A stretch of DNA of 64,000 bases from Muribaculaceae bacterium (lineage in GTDB: Bacteria > Bacteroidota > Bacteroidia > Bacteroidales > Muribaculaceae): assembly GCA_017557425.1 (NCBI GenBank), contig JAFYYU010000004.1, positions 124,001-188,000 on the forward strand, written 5' to 3'. Shown one piece after another: positions 52,222 through 61,866 of the stretch. Under the pieces are notes generated by a model. It was not told where the DNA came from. It searched no databases and was given only the letters and a program-made list of their open reading frames with translations. Position 1 is the first letter of the stretch. Every line of letters starts with the position of its first letter. The translations under genes and the position numbers were made by a program.

Positions 52222-52253
52222 CAAAAGTACAACCAATTTTGAAACTAGGCAAA
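52222..52253 (-). promoter_or_regulatory. Promoter of the Fur-family gene
   Basis: On the minus strand, TTTG (52250-52253) and TACTTTTG (52222-52229) are separated by 20 nt. The start of transcription is only a few nt before the ATG. Confidence 0.6.
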
Positions 52254-52293
52254 GTTTTTTGTGGTTTTGGGATTATTTCACAGTTTCAGTGTT

Positions 52294-52944
52294 TTATCGT
52301 CCCATTTGCAGTATTTGTTCGACGCTCAACAAGCCCACAGCATCGACCGTCATATCACTCAGTTGACTCACTGTCTCGACGCTCAGTGTGGTGGGGATGC
52401 CAATGACCATAGCCCCCGAATCGCGTCCCGCCAGCAAGCCGTTGCGCGAGTCCTCGATCACGATGCAATCCTTTATGCCCAAACCCAGTAGGCGGGCTCC
52501 CATCAGGAAACAATCGGGATCGGGCTTGGCCTTGGTCACCATGTCACCGGTGATGATCCGGTCAAACAGCGTGGGAAACTCGGGATGCTGCTCGTAAAGA
52601 GCCTGCATCTTTTTGCGGTCGCTGGATGTGACGACAGCCATCGGTATGCCGGCGGCACGCAACCGTTTGACAAAATCCAGGGCGCCGGGAAAGAATTCAA
52701 ACCGCATATTGCGCTCAAATGCCAATAACTTGTCCAGCACCTGCTCGCGCTCCTCGTCGGTCGCAAAGTAACTTAATATGCGGTTCAGATGGAATCCCTT
52801 GATGTAGCTGGCGAAATTATCGACGCCAGTGGAGTACTCTCGATCCATCTGTTCCCAAAATATGCTGTACTGACCCTCGCTGTCGAGCAACACGCCGTCC
52901 AGATCAAACAGCACGCCACGCTTGTGGGTGGTATTATCACTCAT
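52294..52944 (-). CDS. HAD-family phosphatase (beta-phosphoglucomutase-like)
   Basis: A 216-residue haloacid-dehalogenase-like hydrolase. The nucleophile motif I is DLDGVLLDSEG near residues 15-25; motif II VVTSSD; motif III includes KPDPDCFLMG; motif IV VIEDSRNGLLAG. It has the helical cap of subfamily I. Substrate unknown: sugar phosphates are usual. CAAAAGTA at 52975-52982 gives a -7 box on this strand. Divergent from the FAD gene. Confidence 0.9.
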   Translation of the reverse strand: MSDNTTHKRGVLFDLDGVLLDSEGQYSIFWEQMDREYSTGVDNFASYIKGFHLNRILSYFATDEEREQVLDKLLAFERNMRFEFFPGALDFVKRLRAAGIPMAVVTSSDRKKMQALYEQHPEFPTLFDRIITGDMVTKAKPDPDCFLMGARLLGLGIKDCIVIEDSRNGLLAGRDSGAMVIGIPTTLSVETVSQLSDMTVDAVGLLSVEQILQMGR

Positions 52945-53033
52945 GTTGGTTCGTCAATTTGATGATTTAAATGACAAAAGTAATCTAAAAATACCAAAAA
53001 TGCCGTAATTTTGTATTCTAAAATGATTTCGTT

Positions 53034-54599
53034 ATGATTCAGGAACTTCAGTTACGCGTCAGTCCCCGCACGGCGGCAAGTATGAGCGACATCGCACAAT
53101 ATCTTGCCAAACATCACGACATTGCAGCCCAGAGCATCCAGGGAGTCAGGGTTTTGAAGCGATCGGTCGATGCCCGTCAGCGCAATGTGATGGTTAATCT
53201 CAAGGTGCGTGTCTATGTCGATGAACCCATGACACAGGACTATCTGGTGCCGCCCATCGATTACCAGCCCGTTGACGGGAAGCGGCAAGCCATTGTCGTG
53301 GGTATGGGCCCAGGTGGTTTGTTTGCTTCGTTGAGGCTCATCGAGTTGGGTATCAAACCCATTGTGCTGGAACGTGGCAAGGATGTCGTGAATCGCCGCA
53401 TTGACGCTTCGCGCATCCAGCGCGAGGGAATCGTTGATCCCGAGAGCAACTATTGTTTTGGCGAGGGTGGGGCAGGAGCCTATAGTGACGGCAAACTGTA
53501 CACCCGCAGCAAGAAACGGGGCTCGGTAGAGCGCATCTTAGGCATCTTTGTGCAGCATGGCGCTCGCGAGGATATTCTCATTGACGCTCATCCCCACATC
53601 GGCAGCGACAAGTTGCCCGGGGTGATCAAGGCCATGCGTGAGACCATATTGCGCTGCGGCGGAGAAGTGCATTTCGAGACCCGCGTCACTCGACTGATTG
53701 TTGAAGGCGACAAGGTGACCGGCGTGGAAACCGCTACGGGTGAATCCTTTGAGGGTCCTGTTATTCTGGCAACAGGCCATTCGGCGCGTGACATCTACAA
53801 GATGCTTCATGACAGTGATATCACCATCGAGGCCAAGGGTATTGCTGTGGGTGTGCGTTTGGAGCATCCACAACGCATCATTGACCAAATCCAATATCAC
53901 AGTGTGCTGGGGCGGGGCGAATATCTGCCTGCCGCCGAGTATAATTTTGTGACCCAGGTCGACCACCGCGGGGTATATTCTTTCTGTATGTGTCCAGGCG
54001 GCTTTGTCGTGCCTGCAGTGAGCGAGCTTGACGGACTGGTGGTCAACGGCATGTCGCCCAGTAACCGTGGCTCGCACTGGGCCAACTCGGGCATGGTAGT
54101 GGAATTGCATCCCGAGGACTTGCCGCCCGAGTATAATAGATATGGAGTGTTATCGATGATGAGATTCCAGCAGGACATGGAGCGGCGTGCCTTTATCGAG
54201 GCTGGCAATACCTTGATTGCAGGTGCTCAACGCATGAAGGACTTTGTGGACGGCAAATCCTCACGTAACATCCCCCCGTCATCCTATCTGCCTGGCGTGC
54301 AGACCTCACGGCTTGACCAGTGGCTACCTCCTTTCGTCTCCAACCGCCTGCGCAAGGGCTTTGCTGTCTTTGGTAAAAATGCCCGAGGATTTCTTACCAA
54401 CGATGCCATTGTCATCGGTGTCGAAACGCGCACTTCGTCTCCCGTCCGCATTCCGCGTGACAAAGATTTGCTTCGTCACGTTTCCCTTCAGGGACTTTAC
54501 CCTTGTGGCGAAGGGGCGGGCTATGCCGGCGGCATCGTCTCTAGCGCCATCGACGGTGAACGCTGCGCCGAAGCCCTTGCCACATTTGTGACAAGGTGA
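53034..54599 (+). CDS. FAD-dependent oxidoreductase (COG2509-like)
   Basis: A 521-residue flavoprotein. The N-terminal 80 residues are a small alpha/beta domain with a helical insert (VSPRTAASMSDIAQYLA), then the Rossmann motif VVGMGPGGLFASLRLIELG near 86-104. Further conserved segments are GEGGAGAYSDGKLYTR and PCGEGAGYAGGIVSSAIDG, typical of this uncharacterised FAD family. TAATTTTG at 53006-53013 is a possible -7 box. Function unknown. Confidence 0.9.
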   Translation: MIQELQLRVSPRTAASMSDIAQYLAKHHDIAAQSIQGVRVLKRSVDARQRNVMVNLKVRVYVDEPMTQDYLVPPIDYQPVDGKRQAIVVGMGPGGLFASLRLIELGIKPIVLERGKDVVNRRIDASRIQREGIVDPESNYCFGEGGAGAYSDGKLYTRSKKRGSVERILGIFVQHGAREDILIDAHPHIGSDKLPGVIKAMRETILRCGGEVHFETRVTRLIVEGDKVTGVETATGESFEGPVILATGHSARDIYKMLHDSDITIEAKGIAVGVRLEHPQRIIDQIQYHSVLGRGEYLPAAEYNFVTQVDHRGVYSFCMCPGGFVVPAVSELDGLVVNGMSPSNRGSHWANSGMVVELHPEDLPPEYNRYGVLSMMRFQQDMERRAFIEAGNTLIAGAQRMKDFVDGKSSRNIPPSSYLPGVQTSRLDQWLPPFVSNRLRKGFAVFGKNARGFLTNDAIVIGVETRTSSPVRIPRDKDLLRHVSLQGLYPCGEGAGYAGGIVSSAIDGERCAEALATFVTR

Positions 54600-54668
54600 A
54601 GTGCAATTAGAGATAACGGTATCTGTACAAATCAACTCCATAATACCGCAGAAACTTAAACCGCGGAA

Positions 54669-55415
54669 TTATCGAAACAGTTCTAGCCAAAGAATATGTT
54701 CAGTGGTTAAATCAACGGCTGCACGCACAAGGGTATTCCCACCATAGTTAGATAGAATAGGACTTTTGCTTGCACGATGTTCTTCAAGGTATGTCACCAA
54801 TCCAGGTGAAAAGTAATTTATTAATACTTTCTCGTGCCCTTTGTGTTTCACTCCCAAATACTGTTTCGTGTATCTGTCTATAGGAATAGGAATCAGATTA
54901 TGAAAATATCCATACTTTTCTTTTTTCAATTCTTCAGCCAGAAGAGATTTCGCCATTTCAATTTGAGCATCATTTAGTTGAAAGAGCTCAACGCGTCCAC
55001 GCTGTTGTGCCCTTTTTAGCTTGCTTTCTGAGACCCAAAAGTCAATAGTATCAGGTAAGGGTACAGGGTAACATCTTATTGTAAGACCAGAGAGCTTGAT
55101 ATCTATTTCGTCATCTTCTTTTTTAAGTACAAGTTCAATGAAAAGAGAAGAATCATTCAAGACCTCTACTTCCTGGGAAAAGAATCCCAAATAATCGAAC
55201 CTGAGGATTGCGCCTTTTTCAACTTCGATGCTGAAATTACCATCTATATCAGTGAACGTTCTGCGGTCGGTACCCTTAATCTCAACGGTCGCAGCAATCA
55301 ATGGCTCATTGTTTTCACTTGTGTCAACCACCTTACCCGTTATCTTAAACTGTTCGGCACATAAACTACAAGCAAAAAATGATATGAATATGTATAGCAA
55401 TATCTGTCTCATCAT
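54669..55415 (-). CDS. Secreted CarboxypepD_reg-like domain protein, AT-rich
   Basis: A 248-residue exported protein. Signal peptide MMRQILLYIFISFFACSLCA. Residues about 24-110 are a carboxypeptidase regulatory-like beta sandwich (ITGKVVDTSENNEPLIAATVEIKG; FTDIDGNFSIEVEKG), the module found at the start of SusC-type receptors, but here with no barrel after it. The remaining 140 residues are unfamiliar. Codon use is clearly more AT-rich than in the neighbours, suggesting recent gain. The start is ATG at 55415 or 55412. Confidence 0.7.
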   Translation of the reverse strand: MMRQILLYIFISFFACSLCAEQFKITGKVVDTSENNEPLIAATVEIKGTDRRTFTDIDGNFSIEVEKGAILRFDYLGFFSQEVEVLNDSSLFIELVLKKEDDEIDIKLSGLTIRCYPVPLPDTIDFWVSESKLKRAQQRGRVELFQLNDAQIEMAKSLLAEELKKEKYGYFHNLIPIPIDRYTKQYLGVKHKGHEKVLINYFSPGLVTYLEEHRASKSPILSNYGGNTLVRAAVDLTTEHILWLELFR

Positions 55416-55598
55416 GCATTCTTCATTTTTTTGCAAATGTACGACTTAATCTCTATAATATGAGATATGTTGAGTCACAAATTGAATATAATTTTGCGTT
55501 TGAGTGAAATTTTTTACTTGTTTCGCACAATATGGCGCGATTTTTGCAGTTATTGATGCAATTAAATGATTTTTAATTAATAGACTTTTTGCACAATT

Positions 55599-56303
55599 AT
55601 GAAACAGAAAGAAATCGTTGCAGCAGCCCTTCTCGCATTGAGCGTGTTTTGTCTGGGCTGGTTTATCAAAGCTGGTATTGATGACTTTGCGAGCAAGGAC
55701 CGCAAGGTCAGCGTCAAGGGTCTTGCCGAGCAGGAAGTGCCGGCCGATAAAGTGACATGGCCTATTGTCTCTAAAGAAGTGGGCAATGACCTGCCTGGCT
55801 TGTATGAAAAAATTGGCGCTACTCAGGCCAAAATCAAGGCATTCCTGATCAAGGGCGGTGTTAAGGAAGACGAAATCAGTCTTAATGCCCCGCAGGTGGT
55901 TGACCTGACAGCCCGCGAGTATGACTCGGGCAACAGGGCTTACCGCTACATCGTGACCTCGGTGTTGACGGTAACCAGCAAGAATGTGGATCAGGTGCGC
56001 AAACTCATCGCTAAGCAGGGTGATCTGCTCAAGGATGGTGTGGCCATCACGGGTGACAGTTACGAAAACCAGATCCATTATGAATTTGTCGCCTTCAAGG
56101 AGATGAAGCCCAAGATGATGCAGGAAGCTATCGAAAATGCCCAAGTCACCGCCGAGCAGTTTGCCAAGAACTCTCATAGCAAACTCAACAAAATCGTGAG
56201 CGCCGACCAGGGACAATTCTCTATCGAAAACCGAGACGAGTACACCCCCTGGATCAAGAAAGTGCGTGTCGTCACCACCGTCACCTACTCACTCAAGAAC
56301 TAA
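55599..56303 (+). CDS. SIMPL (DUF541) domain protein
   Basis: A 234-residue protein with one N-terminal hydrophobic segment (about 5-24, [19 protein letters not shown]), acting as a signal anchor. The rest is a SIMPL/DUF541 domain ([39 protein letters not shown]). Family members are periplasmic or membrane-bound with mostly unknown roles. Single gene; a terminator follows. Confidence 0.9.
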   Translation: MKQKEIVAAALLALSVFCLGWFIKAGIDDFASKDRKVSVKGLAEQEVPADKVTWPIVSKEVGNDLPGLYEKIGATQAKIKAFLIKGGVKEDEISLNAPQVVDLTAREYDSGNRAYRYIVTSVLTVTSKNVDQVRKLIAKQGDLLKDGVAITGDSYENQIHYEFVAFKEMKPKMMQEAIENAQVTAEQFAKNSHSKLNKIVSADQGQFSIENRDEYTPWIKKVRVVTTVTYSLKN

Positions 56304-56322
56304 CGACACAGCTACAATAATC

Positions 56323-56360
56323 AATCAGGTCACAGCGCTTATTGCCGTTGTGACCTGATT
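56323..56360. terminator. Bidirectional terminator
   Basis: AATCAGGTCACA (56323-56334) pairs perfectly over 12 bp with TGTGACCTGATT (56349-56360), followed by TGTAATTT. It lies between the convergent SIMPL and CCA-Ogt genes. Confidence 0.85.
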
Positions 56361-56366
56361 TGTAAT

Positions 56367-58289
56367 TTATTCATGGTTTCTCTCAAGTGACAAGAGTTGC
56401 CGTTTGATATCGGTGCCAGAAGCGTAACCGCCAAGAGAGCCGTCAGCATTAATCACTCGGTGGCAAGGGATGACGATGGATACAGGGTTGTTGTGGTTGG
56501 CCTGGGCTACTGCTCTTGCTCCCTTGGGATTGCCCAAACGGGTTGCTTGCTCTCCGTAGCTGATCGTCTCACCATAGGGTATCTTTTTCAACTCGTCCCA
56601 TGACTTGAGCTGGTAGTCGGTGCCCAGTACATGCAAGGGTAAGGAGAATTCACGGCGGACTCCGTTAAAATACTCACCCAGTTGCATGATGCACTGCTTG
56701 AGTAGGGGCGTGACTGTTTCCACAGGCTGGAGTTTCAGTCTTTTGGCCAATTTCACGAGTTCGTCTTTGTTCCAGCCGATAAAGGCGATGCCTTTTTCGC
56801 TTGCTGCGATATTCAGTGAGCCGATAGGTGTGGCCATCGTCGTGAGGCACAATTGGCCCTCATGGGTATGAGAGATTCCCAGTTCAGCGGCTTTGTCGAG
56901 CATGAGTTGGTAAGCCGAAGCATAATCATTGGTGATTACTCCATCGAGGATGGCGTCTTTGATGGCATCCTTGATATAGCCCACGGGACGGGAGGGCATG
57001 AGGCCAAAGGTTGTCATAATTTCCTCGCCATCGATGGGTGGCTGGAAATTGCGCACACGGTCTTTCTCCTCAATAACTACAAGTTTTTGCTTCACAAGGT
57101 CAAAATTATCGCGGAAGCGTCGCACCTTGTTTTCATTCTTGCTGGTGATATCCGCTTTGCACAAGAGCATCAGGTCATCAATGTCATCACCCGCATCAAA
57201 AAGCAGACGGCGCACCGCGCTATCGGTCACTTCGTCCTCGACCAGGGCAATAGGGCGCATGTGCAGCCCGACCATTTTTTTCACATATTTCATGTGGTCG
57301 TTGAGCGGCAGGCGCATTTTGGCAAAAATCTTGGGCACCATTTTTTCGCCAACGAAATTGTGGTTGTGGAATGTCCAACCCATCTGTGGATCCCACCGTT
57401 TGGTGCGGGCCTTGCCCACGTCATGCAGCAGTGCAGCCCAGCGCAGCCACACGTTATCGCTGGCGGCAGCCACGTTGTCAAGCACCTGGAGGGTGTGCAT
57501 GAAATTGTCCTTGTGACCACGGCCATTCACGGTTTCCACACCCTTGAGTGCAGCGAGTTCGGGAAAAATGAGCGGTAACAATCCGCATTGCTCTAGCATC
57601 ATCCACCCTCGTGACGGATGCGGCGAACGCATGATTTTCATCAATTCCTCGGCGATGCGTTCACGGGTGATGATATGGATGCGTTTTGCGTTACGCCGTA
57701 TGGCATCGAAAGTCTCTGGAAAAATGTCAAAGTCCAGCTGAGTCGCAAACCTCACTGCACGCATCATCCTCAACGGATCGTCGCTGAAGGTGATGTCAGG
57801 ATCCAGTGGCGTGCGGATGATGCGGCGTTCCATGTCACCGATACCGTCAAACGGGTCGAGCAACTCGCCATATCGGTCCTTGTTCAGGCAGATGGCCATG
57901 GCGTTGATGGTGAAGTCACGTCGTTTCTGGTCATCGTCTAGGGTGCCGTCCTCCACTATTGGGTTGCGGCTTTCACGTTGGTATGACTCGCGTCGGGCTC
58001 CCACAAATTCCAGTTCCCATTGGCGGGTTTTGACTTGGGCAGTTCCATAGGTCCGGAATACCGCCAAGTGAGCACGTTTGCCCAATCGGTTGGCAACTGC
58101 GCGTGCCACCTCGATGCCGCTGCCCACAGTCACGAAGTCCATGTCGTTGCTGGGGCGGTTCAGGAAAATGTCCCTGACGTATCCCCCCACAACATAACAC
58201 TCGCGGTGTAGCTCATCGGCAACGTCACCAACCAGTCTCATTATCGGTAATTGGACATGGTCGGCTATTTTTTGACGGTTAATTTCCAT
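56367..58289 (-). CDS. Fusion of CCA tRNA nucleotidyltransferase and O6-alkylguanine-DNA alkyltransferase
   Basis: A 640-residue single frame joining two complete enzymes. Residues 1-about 473 are a class II CCA-adding enzyme with the nucleotidyltransferase motif GGYVRD (35-40), metal-binding Asp49 and Asp51 (NDMDF), the RRDFTINA motif (123-130) and a C-terminal HD domain with HD at 289-290. Residues about 478-640 are a full Ogt/MGMT-type alkyltransferase: ATPIGSL at 486-492, IPYGETISYG at 570-579, and PCHR at 608-611 with acceptor Cys609. The first half repairs tRNA 3' ends; the second removes alkyl groups from guanine in DNA. No stop or frameshift lies near the junction (about nt 56870). 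Both halves look active. A -7 box TAATTTTG on this strand lies at 58309-58316. Confidence 0.9.
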   Translation of the reverse strand: MEINRQKIADHVQLPIMRLVGDVADELHRECYVVGGYVRDIFLNRPSNDMDFVTVGSGIEVARAVANRLGKRAHLAVFRTYGTAQVKTRQWELEFVGARRESYQRESRNPIVEDGTLDDDQKRRDFTINAMAICLNKDRYGELLDPFDGIGDMERRIIRTPLDPDITFSDDPLRMMRAVRFATQLDFDIFPETFDAIRRNAKRIHIITRERIAEELMKIMRSPHPSRGWMMLEQCGLLPLIFPELAALKGVETVNGRGHKDNFMHTLQVLDNVAAASDNVWLRWAALLHDVGKARTKRWDPQMGWTFHNHNFVGEKMVPKIFAKMRLPLNDHMKYVKKMVGLHMRPIALVEDEVTDSAVRRLLFDAGDDIDDLMLLCKADITSKNENKVRRFRDNFDLVKQKLVVIEEKDRVRNFQPPIDGEEIMTTFGLMPSRPVGYIKDAIKDAILDGVITNDYASAYQLMLDKAAELGISHTHEGQLCLTTMATPIGSLNIAASEKGIAFIGWNKDELVKLAKRLKLQPVETVTPLLKQCIMQLGEYFNGVRREFSLPLHVLGTDYQLKSWDELKKIPYGETISYGEQATRLGNPKGARAVAQANHNNPVSIVIPCHRVINADGSLGGYASGTDIKRQLLSLERNHE

Positions 58290-58621
58290 ATTTTGATGCT
58301 TTGGGTCGCAAAATTACGATTTTTTTTGCTCACGTTGAAATTTCTTCATAACTTTGCACCGCAAATGAGCCTAAACAGACCTTTTGCGTTTGATAAATCA
58401 CTCAAATCAACTTCCCCCACTTTTCCGATACTTTTGTTGGGCAATCATCTTGCTGTAGTGTTCAGTACACGAAGCCAGTGCATTTCAAAGATATAGAGTG
58501 CAGGGAAAAATGAAAATGTTTATTTAGAATTTAACGTAAAGGCGTACACGTGAGTTAACGCCTGGATGCGATAAAAAGGTTGTTATAACCCTATGCATCT
58601 TTCATGATCTAAACAATAATT
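58290..58621. other. 332-nt spacer containing the divergent cca-ogt/rho promoters and the long rho leader
   Basis: It holds back-to-back promoter elements at 58309-58356. From about 58363 to 58621 it would be transcribed as a leader of about 260 nt ahead of rho. Short stems such as GGTTGTTATAACC (near 58577) occur, but I see no known riboswitch. A long leader before rho fits autogenous control by Rho, as known in other bacteria. Confidence 0.6.
58325..58356 (+). promoter_or_regulatory. Promoter of rho
   Basis: TTTG (58325-58328), 20 nt, TAACTTTG (58349-58356): a full match to the consensus. The start near 58363 leaves a leader of about 260 nt. Confidence 0.7.
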
Positions 58622-60691
58622 ATGTACAACATCAATCAACTGAATGAGATGAGCGACGAGCAGCTCCGCGAGTTGGCCAAGTCTATGGGTATCAAACGTG
58701 TGGATTCGATCGACCATGATGATCTTGTCTATCAAGTACTGGACCACCAGGCCGAGACCGAGGCGGCCAATGCTCCCGAGCCGGGAAAACGTCGTCGTGA
58801 ACGCATCCGCCAACCTGCTGCCAAAGCAAATGGGAACGAGGTGACTAAGGATGATGCGGTAGCTACCAAGACAAACAAGAATAATCAGAAGAAAAGCAAA
58901 GTTGAGGAATCGCCCAAGACTAATGCTACGACAATAGAAGAACCTGCCGCTTCGACAGCAGATAAACCCGAGGACGTAGAAACGCCTAAACGCAAACGTG
59001 GACGTCCTTCGGCAGCCGACAAAGCCGCTCGTGAGGAGACACTTAAAGAGGAGGCTGTTGACCAGGACCAGGTTGAACTGAAAAAAGAGGTGGAGAATAC
59101 CGAACAGCCGGCTCGCCGCCGTGGCCGCAAGGCTAAACAGGCATTTGCACAGCCCGTCTTGCCGTTTGACAACCTGGATGCTCCGCTGGAAAGCGAACCC
59201 TCAAACGAGGTCCAAATACAAGAAGAACCTGAGCCTGATCAAAACCAACAGGACATGGCTGCGGTTGCTGAAACCGAACAGACGGTTCCTGTTGCCGAAA
59301 CACGCGAGCGTGAAGATGTATCCCTGAACTCATTCTTTAATACGGGCGGCTCTTTCACATTCAAACCGCGCACCCAGCAGGAACGCGAAGAGGCTCAACG
59401 CCGCGCCGAGGAAGAGCGGAAGCGTCAAGCCGAGGAAGCTGCAGTGGCGCCTATCGTGATTCAGGAGCCGAAAGTGGTTAAAGAGAGCAAGAAGAACAAG
59501 CGCAAGAATAAGCTGCAGCAACAGCAACAGATTGCCGAGGTGAATCCTTATCTTGATCAGCCCTATAACTTCGATGGCATTCTTGAGGCTCAAGGTGTAC
59601 TCGATATTGCTCCCGAGGGGTATGGTTTCTTGCGTTCGAGCGATTATAACTACCTCACCTCGCCCGATGACATTTATGTGCAGCAGTCACAGATAAAGGC
59701 TTACGGCCTCAAGACGGGCGACGTCATCGAGGGCACCATCCGTCCGCCCATGGAGGGTGAGAAGTATTTCCCCATGAGTGAGATACGGCTTATCAATGGT
59801 CGTACTCCCGCCTATGTGAGAGACAGGGTACCCTTTGAGCATTTGGTACCGTTATTCCCCGAAGAGAAATTTAACTTGGTGAGCAAACTGCATCCTACAG
59901 TGTCACAGCGTGTCGTTGACATGTTCTCGCCAATCGGCAAAGGGCAGCGCGGCCTCATTGTCGCTCAGCCTAAGACGGGTAAGACGATGCTGCTGAAGGA
60001 GATTGCCAATGCCATCTCTGAGAACCATCCTGAGACTTACATGATCATCCTGCTGATCGACGAGCGCCCTGAGGAGGTGACCGATATGGCTCGCAGTGTG
60101 AATGCCGAGGTCATCGCTTCAACCTTTGACGAACCTGCTGACCGTCACGTGAAGATCGCGGACTTGGTATTGAGCAAGGCTAAACGACTGGTTGAGTGTG
60201 GACACGATGTGGTCATCCTGCTGGATTCTATTACACGTCTGGCGCGCGCTTATAATACTATTGCTCCGGCATCGGGTAAAATCTTGACGGGTGGTGTTGA
60301 CGCCAATGCGTTGCAGCGTCCCAAACGTTTCTTTGGTGCCGCACGTAACATTGAGGGTGGGGGTAGCTTGACTATCATTGCCACTGCACTCACCGAGACC
60401 GGTTCCAAGATGGACGAAGTCATTTTTGAGGAATTCAAGGGAACCGGTAACATGGAGTTGCAGTTGGACCGCAAACTCTCGAACAAGCGTATCTTCCCCG
60501 CTGTGGATGTGATGGCTTCGAGTACTCGTCGCGACGATTTGCTCTTGCCACAAGACACCTTGAACAAGATGTGGATTATCCGTCGTTTCTTGAGCGACCG
60601 CACCTCGGTCGAAGCCATGGAATTCGTCAAGGAACGCATGGACCGCACCCGCGACAACGAGGAGTTCCTGCTCACGATGCAGCAAGAATAA
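58622..60691 (+). CDS. rho: Transcription termination factor Rho (with long N-terminal insertion)
   Basis: Hexameric RNA-dependent ATPase that ends transcription; 689 residues against about 420 in E. coli. Residues 1-45 are the Rho N-terminal helical domain ([23 protein letters not shown]). Residues about 46-315 are a charged, low-complexity insertion rich in Glu, Lys, Ala and Gln ([21 protein letters not shown]), probably disordered. The cold-shock RNA-binding domain begins near 320-335 ([14 protein letters not shown]). Walker A is AQPKTGKT (448-455), Walker [11 protein letters not shown]. Long insertions are usual in Bacteroidota Rho. Confidence 0.96.
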   Translation: MYNINQLNEMSDEQLRELAKSMGIKRVDSIDHDDLVYQVLDHQAETEAANAPEPGKRRRERIRQPAAKANGNEVTKDDAVATKTNKNNQKKSKVEESPKTNATTIEEPAASTADKPEDVETPKRKRGRPSAADKAAREETLKEEAVDQDQVELKKEVENTEQPARRRGRKAKQAFAQPVLPFDNLDAPLESEPSNEVQIQEEPEPDQNQQDMAAVAETEQTVPVAETREREDVSLNSFFNTGGSFTFKPRTQQEREEAQRRAEEERKRQAEEAAVAPIVIQEPKVVKESKKNKRKNKLQQQQQIAEVNPYLDQPYNFDGILEAQGVLDIAPEGYGFLRSSDYNYLTSPDDIYVQQSQIKAYGLKTGDVIEGTIRPPMEGEKYFPMSEIRLINGRTPAYVRDRVPFEHLVPLFPEEKFNLVSKLHPTVSQRVVDMFSPIGKGQRGLIVAQPKTGKTMLLKEIANAISENHPETYMIILLIDERPEEVTDMARSVNAEVIASTFDEPADRHVKIADLVLSKAKRLVECGHDVVILLDSITRLARAYNTIAPASGKILTGGVDANALQRPKRFFGAARNIEGGGSLTIIATALTETGSKMDEVIFEEFKGTGNMELQLDRKLSNKRIFPAVDVMASSTRRDDLLLPQDTLNKMWIIRRFLSDRTSVEAMEFVKERMDRTRDNEEFLLTMQQE

Positions 60692-60713
60692 AACCAGTCA
60701 GTTCTTGAGGAGG

Positions 60714-61142
60714 ATGGGACGCATCATGGGCATAGACTATGGGCGCAAGCGCACTGGTGTGGCTGTGACCGATCCGCTGCAGATTGTGGCCGGCAATCTG
60801 GCGACGGTGCCCACCCACACACTCTTGCAGTTCATTAAAGACTATATTTCTCATGACCCGGTGGAACGGATTGTCGTTGGTAAACCCACACAGCTTAATG
60901 GGGAACCCAGCGAGAGCATGAAGTACATCATCCCGTTTGTCAACCGCCTGAAAAAGGAGCTGCCTGACGTGCCCGTGGTGATGTATGATGAGCGGTTTAC
61001 CAGCACGATAGCCCACCAGGCAATGATTGACGGAGGCATGAAGAAGAGCGACCGCCGCGACAAGTCACGCGTCGATGCAATTGCGGCCACCATCATCCTT
61101 AATGATTATTTGCAGAGCAGATATAACCAACAAACAACATAA
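60714..61142 (+). CDS. ruvX: Putative Holliday junction resolvase / pre-16S rRNA nuclease
   Basis: RNase H-fold protein of the YqgF family (142 residues), involved in 16S rRNA 5' maturation and possibly in junction resolution. Conserved MGIDYGRKRTGVAVTDP with the metal-binding Asp, VGKPTQLNG, YDERFTS and the final DAIAATIILNDYL are present. The frame opens with TTG at 60705, but the ATG at 60714 gives the family N-terminus MGRIMGIDYG. It follows rho by 22 nt and precedes def by 2 nt. Confidence 0.93.
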   Translation: MGRIMGIDYGRKRTGVAVTDPLQIVAGNLATVPTHTLLQFIKDYISHDPVERIVVGKPTQLNGEPSESMKYIIPFVNRLKKELPDVPVVMYDERFTSTIAHQAMIDGGMKKSDRRDKSRVDAIAATIILNDYLQSRYNQQTT

Positions 61143-61144
61143 TT

Positions 61145-61717
61145 ATGATATTACCTATTTATATATATGGTCATCCCGTGTTGCGTTCCGAAAACGTGAC
61201 CGTCACGCCAGATTTCCCCAATCTGCACGAACTCATTGAAAACATGAAGGAGACCATGTATCACACACAGGGCATAGGCATCGCTGCGCCTCAAGTGGGG
61301 GTGAACGCCCGCATTGTCTATATTGATGTGGATGTGTTGGCCGAAGACTTCCCTGAACTGAAAGATGTGCGCATGGTGCTCATCAATCCCAAAATCACCG
61401 TTGATGAGAATGCATCCCCTGTGACACGTGAGGAGGGGTGCCTGAGTGTGCCCGGCATTCATGAGAATGTCCAACGCAAAGAGAAGATTCACCTCACCTG
61501 GCAAGATGAGGAGTTCCAGCAGCACGAGAAGGACATCGAGGGCTATCTTGCACGTGTGGTGCAACACGAGTGCGACCACCTGGATAAGACATTGTTTGTG
61601 GATCGCATTTCACCTATCCGCAAACAGATTATCCGCAGCAAACTCAATAATATGATGAAGGGGAAAGTCTCTTGTGACTACAATTACAAAGTGGCTCCAA
61701 ACAGGCGCAAAAAATAA
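61145..61717 (+). CDS. def: Peptide deformylase
   Basis: Fe(II) metalloenzyme (190 residues) removing the formyl group from new proteins. The three motifs are intact: GIGIAAPQVG, EEGCLSVPG (metal-binding Cys) and HECDHL (two His ligands and catalytic Glu). Cotranscribed with ruvX. The spacer to 61867 is AT-rich with no clear promoter. Confidence 0.97.
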   Translation: MILPIYIYGHPVLRSENVTVTPDFPNLHELIENMKETMYHTQGIGIAAPQVGVNARIVYIDVDVLAEDFPELKDVRMVLINPKITVDENASPVTREEGCLSVPGIHENVQRKEKIHLTWQDEEFQQHEKDIEGYLARVVQHECDHLDKTLFVDRISPIRKQIIRSKLNNMMKGKVSCDYNYKVAPNRRKK

Positions 61718-61866
61718 AAAAGTGGAAGATGTCTCCCGACAGCCTCCACAAACCTTAAATCTAATACCATGAAAAACACACATACAAATGTACTATGATT
61801 TTTTTGAATCTTACAAATAATTTAAGATATTTTTATATTTTTATATAAAAATTTAGAATTTTCGCT

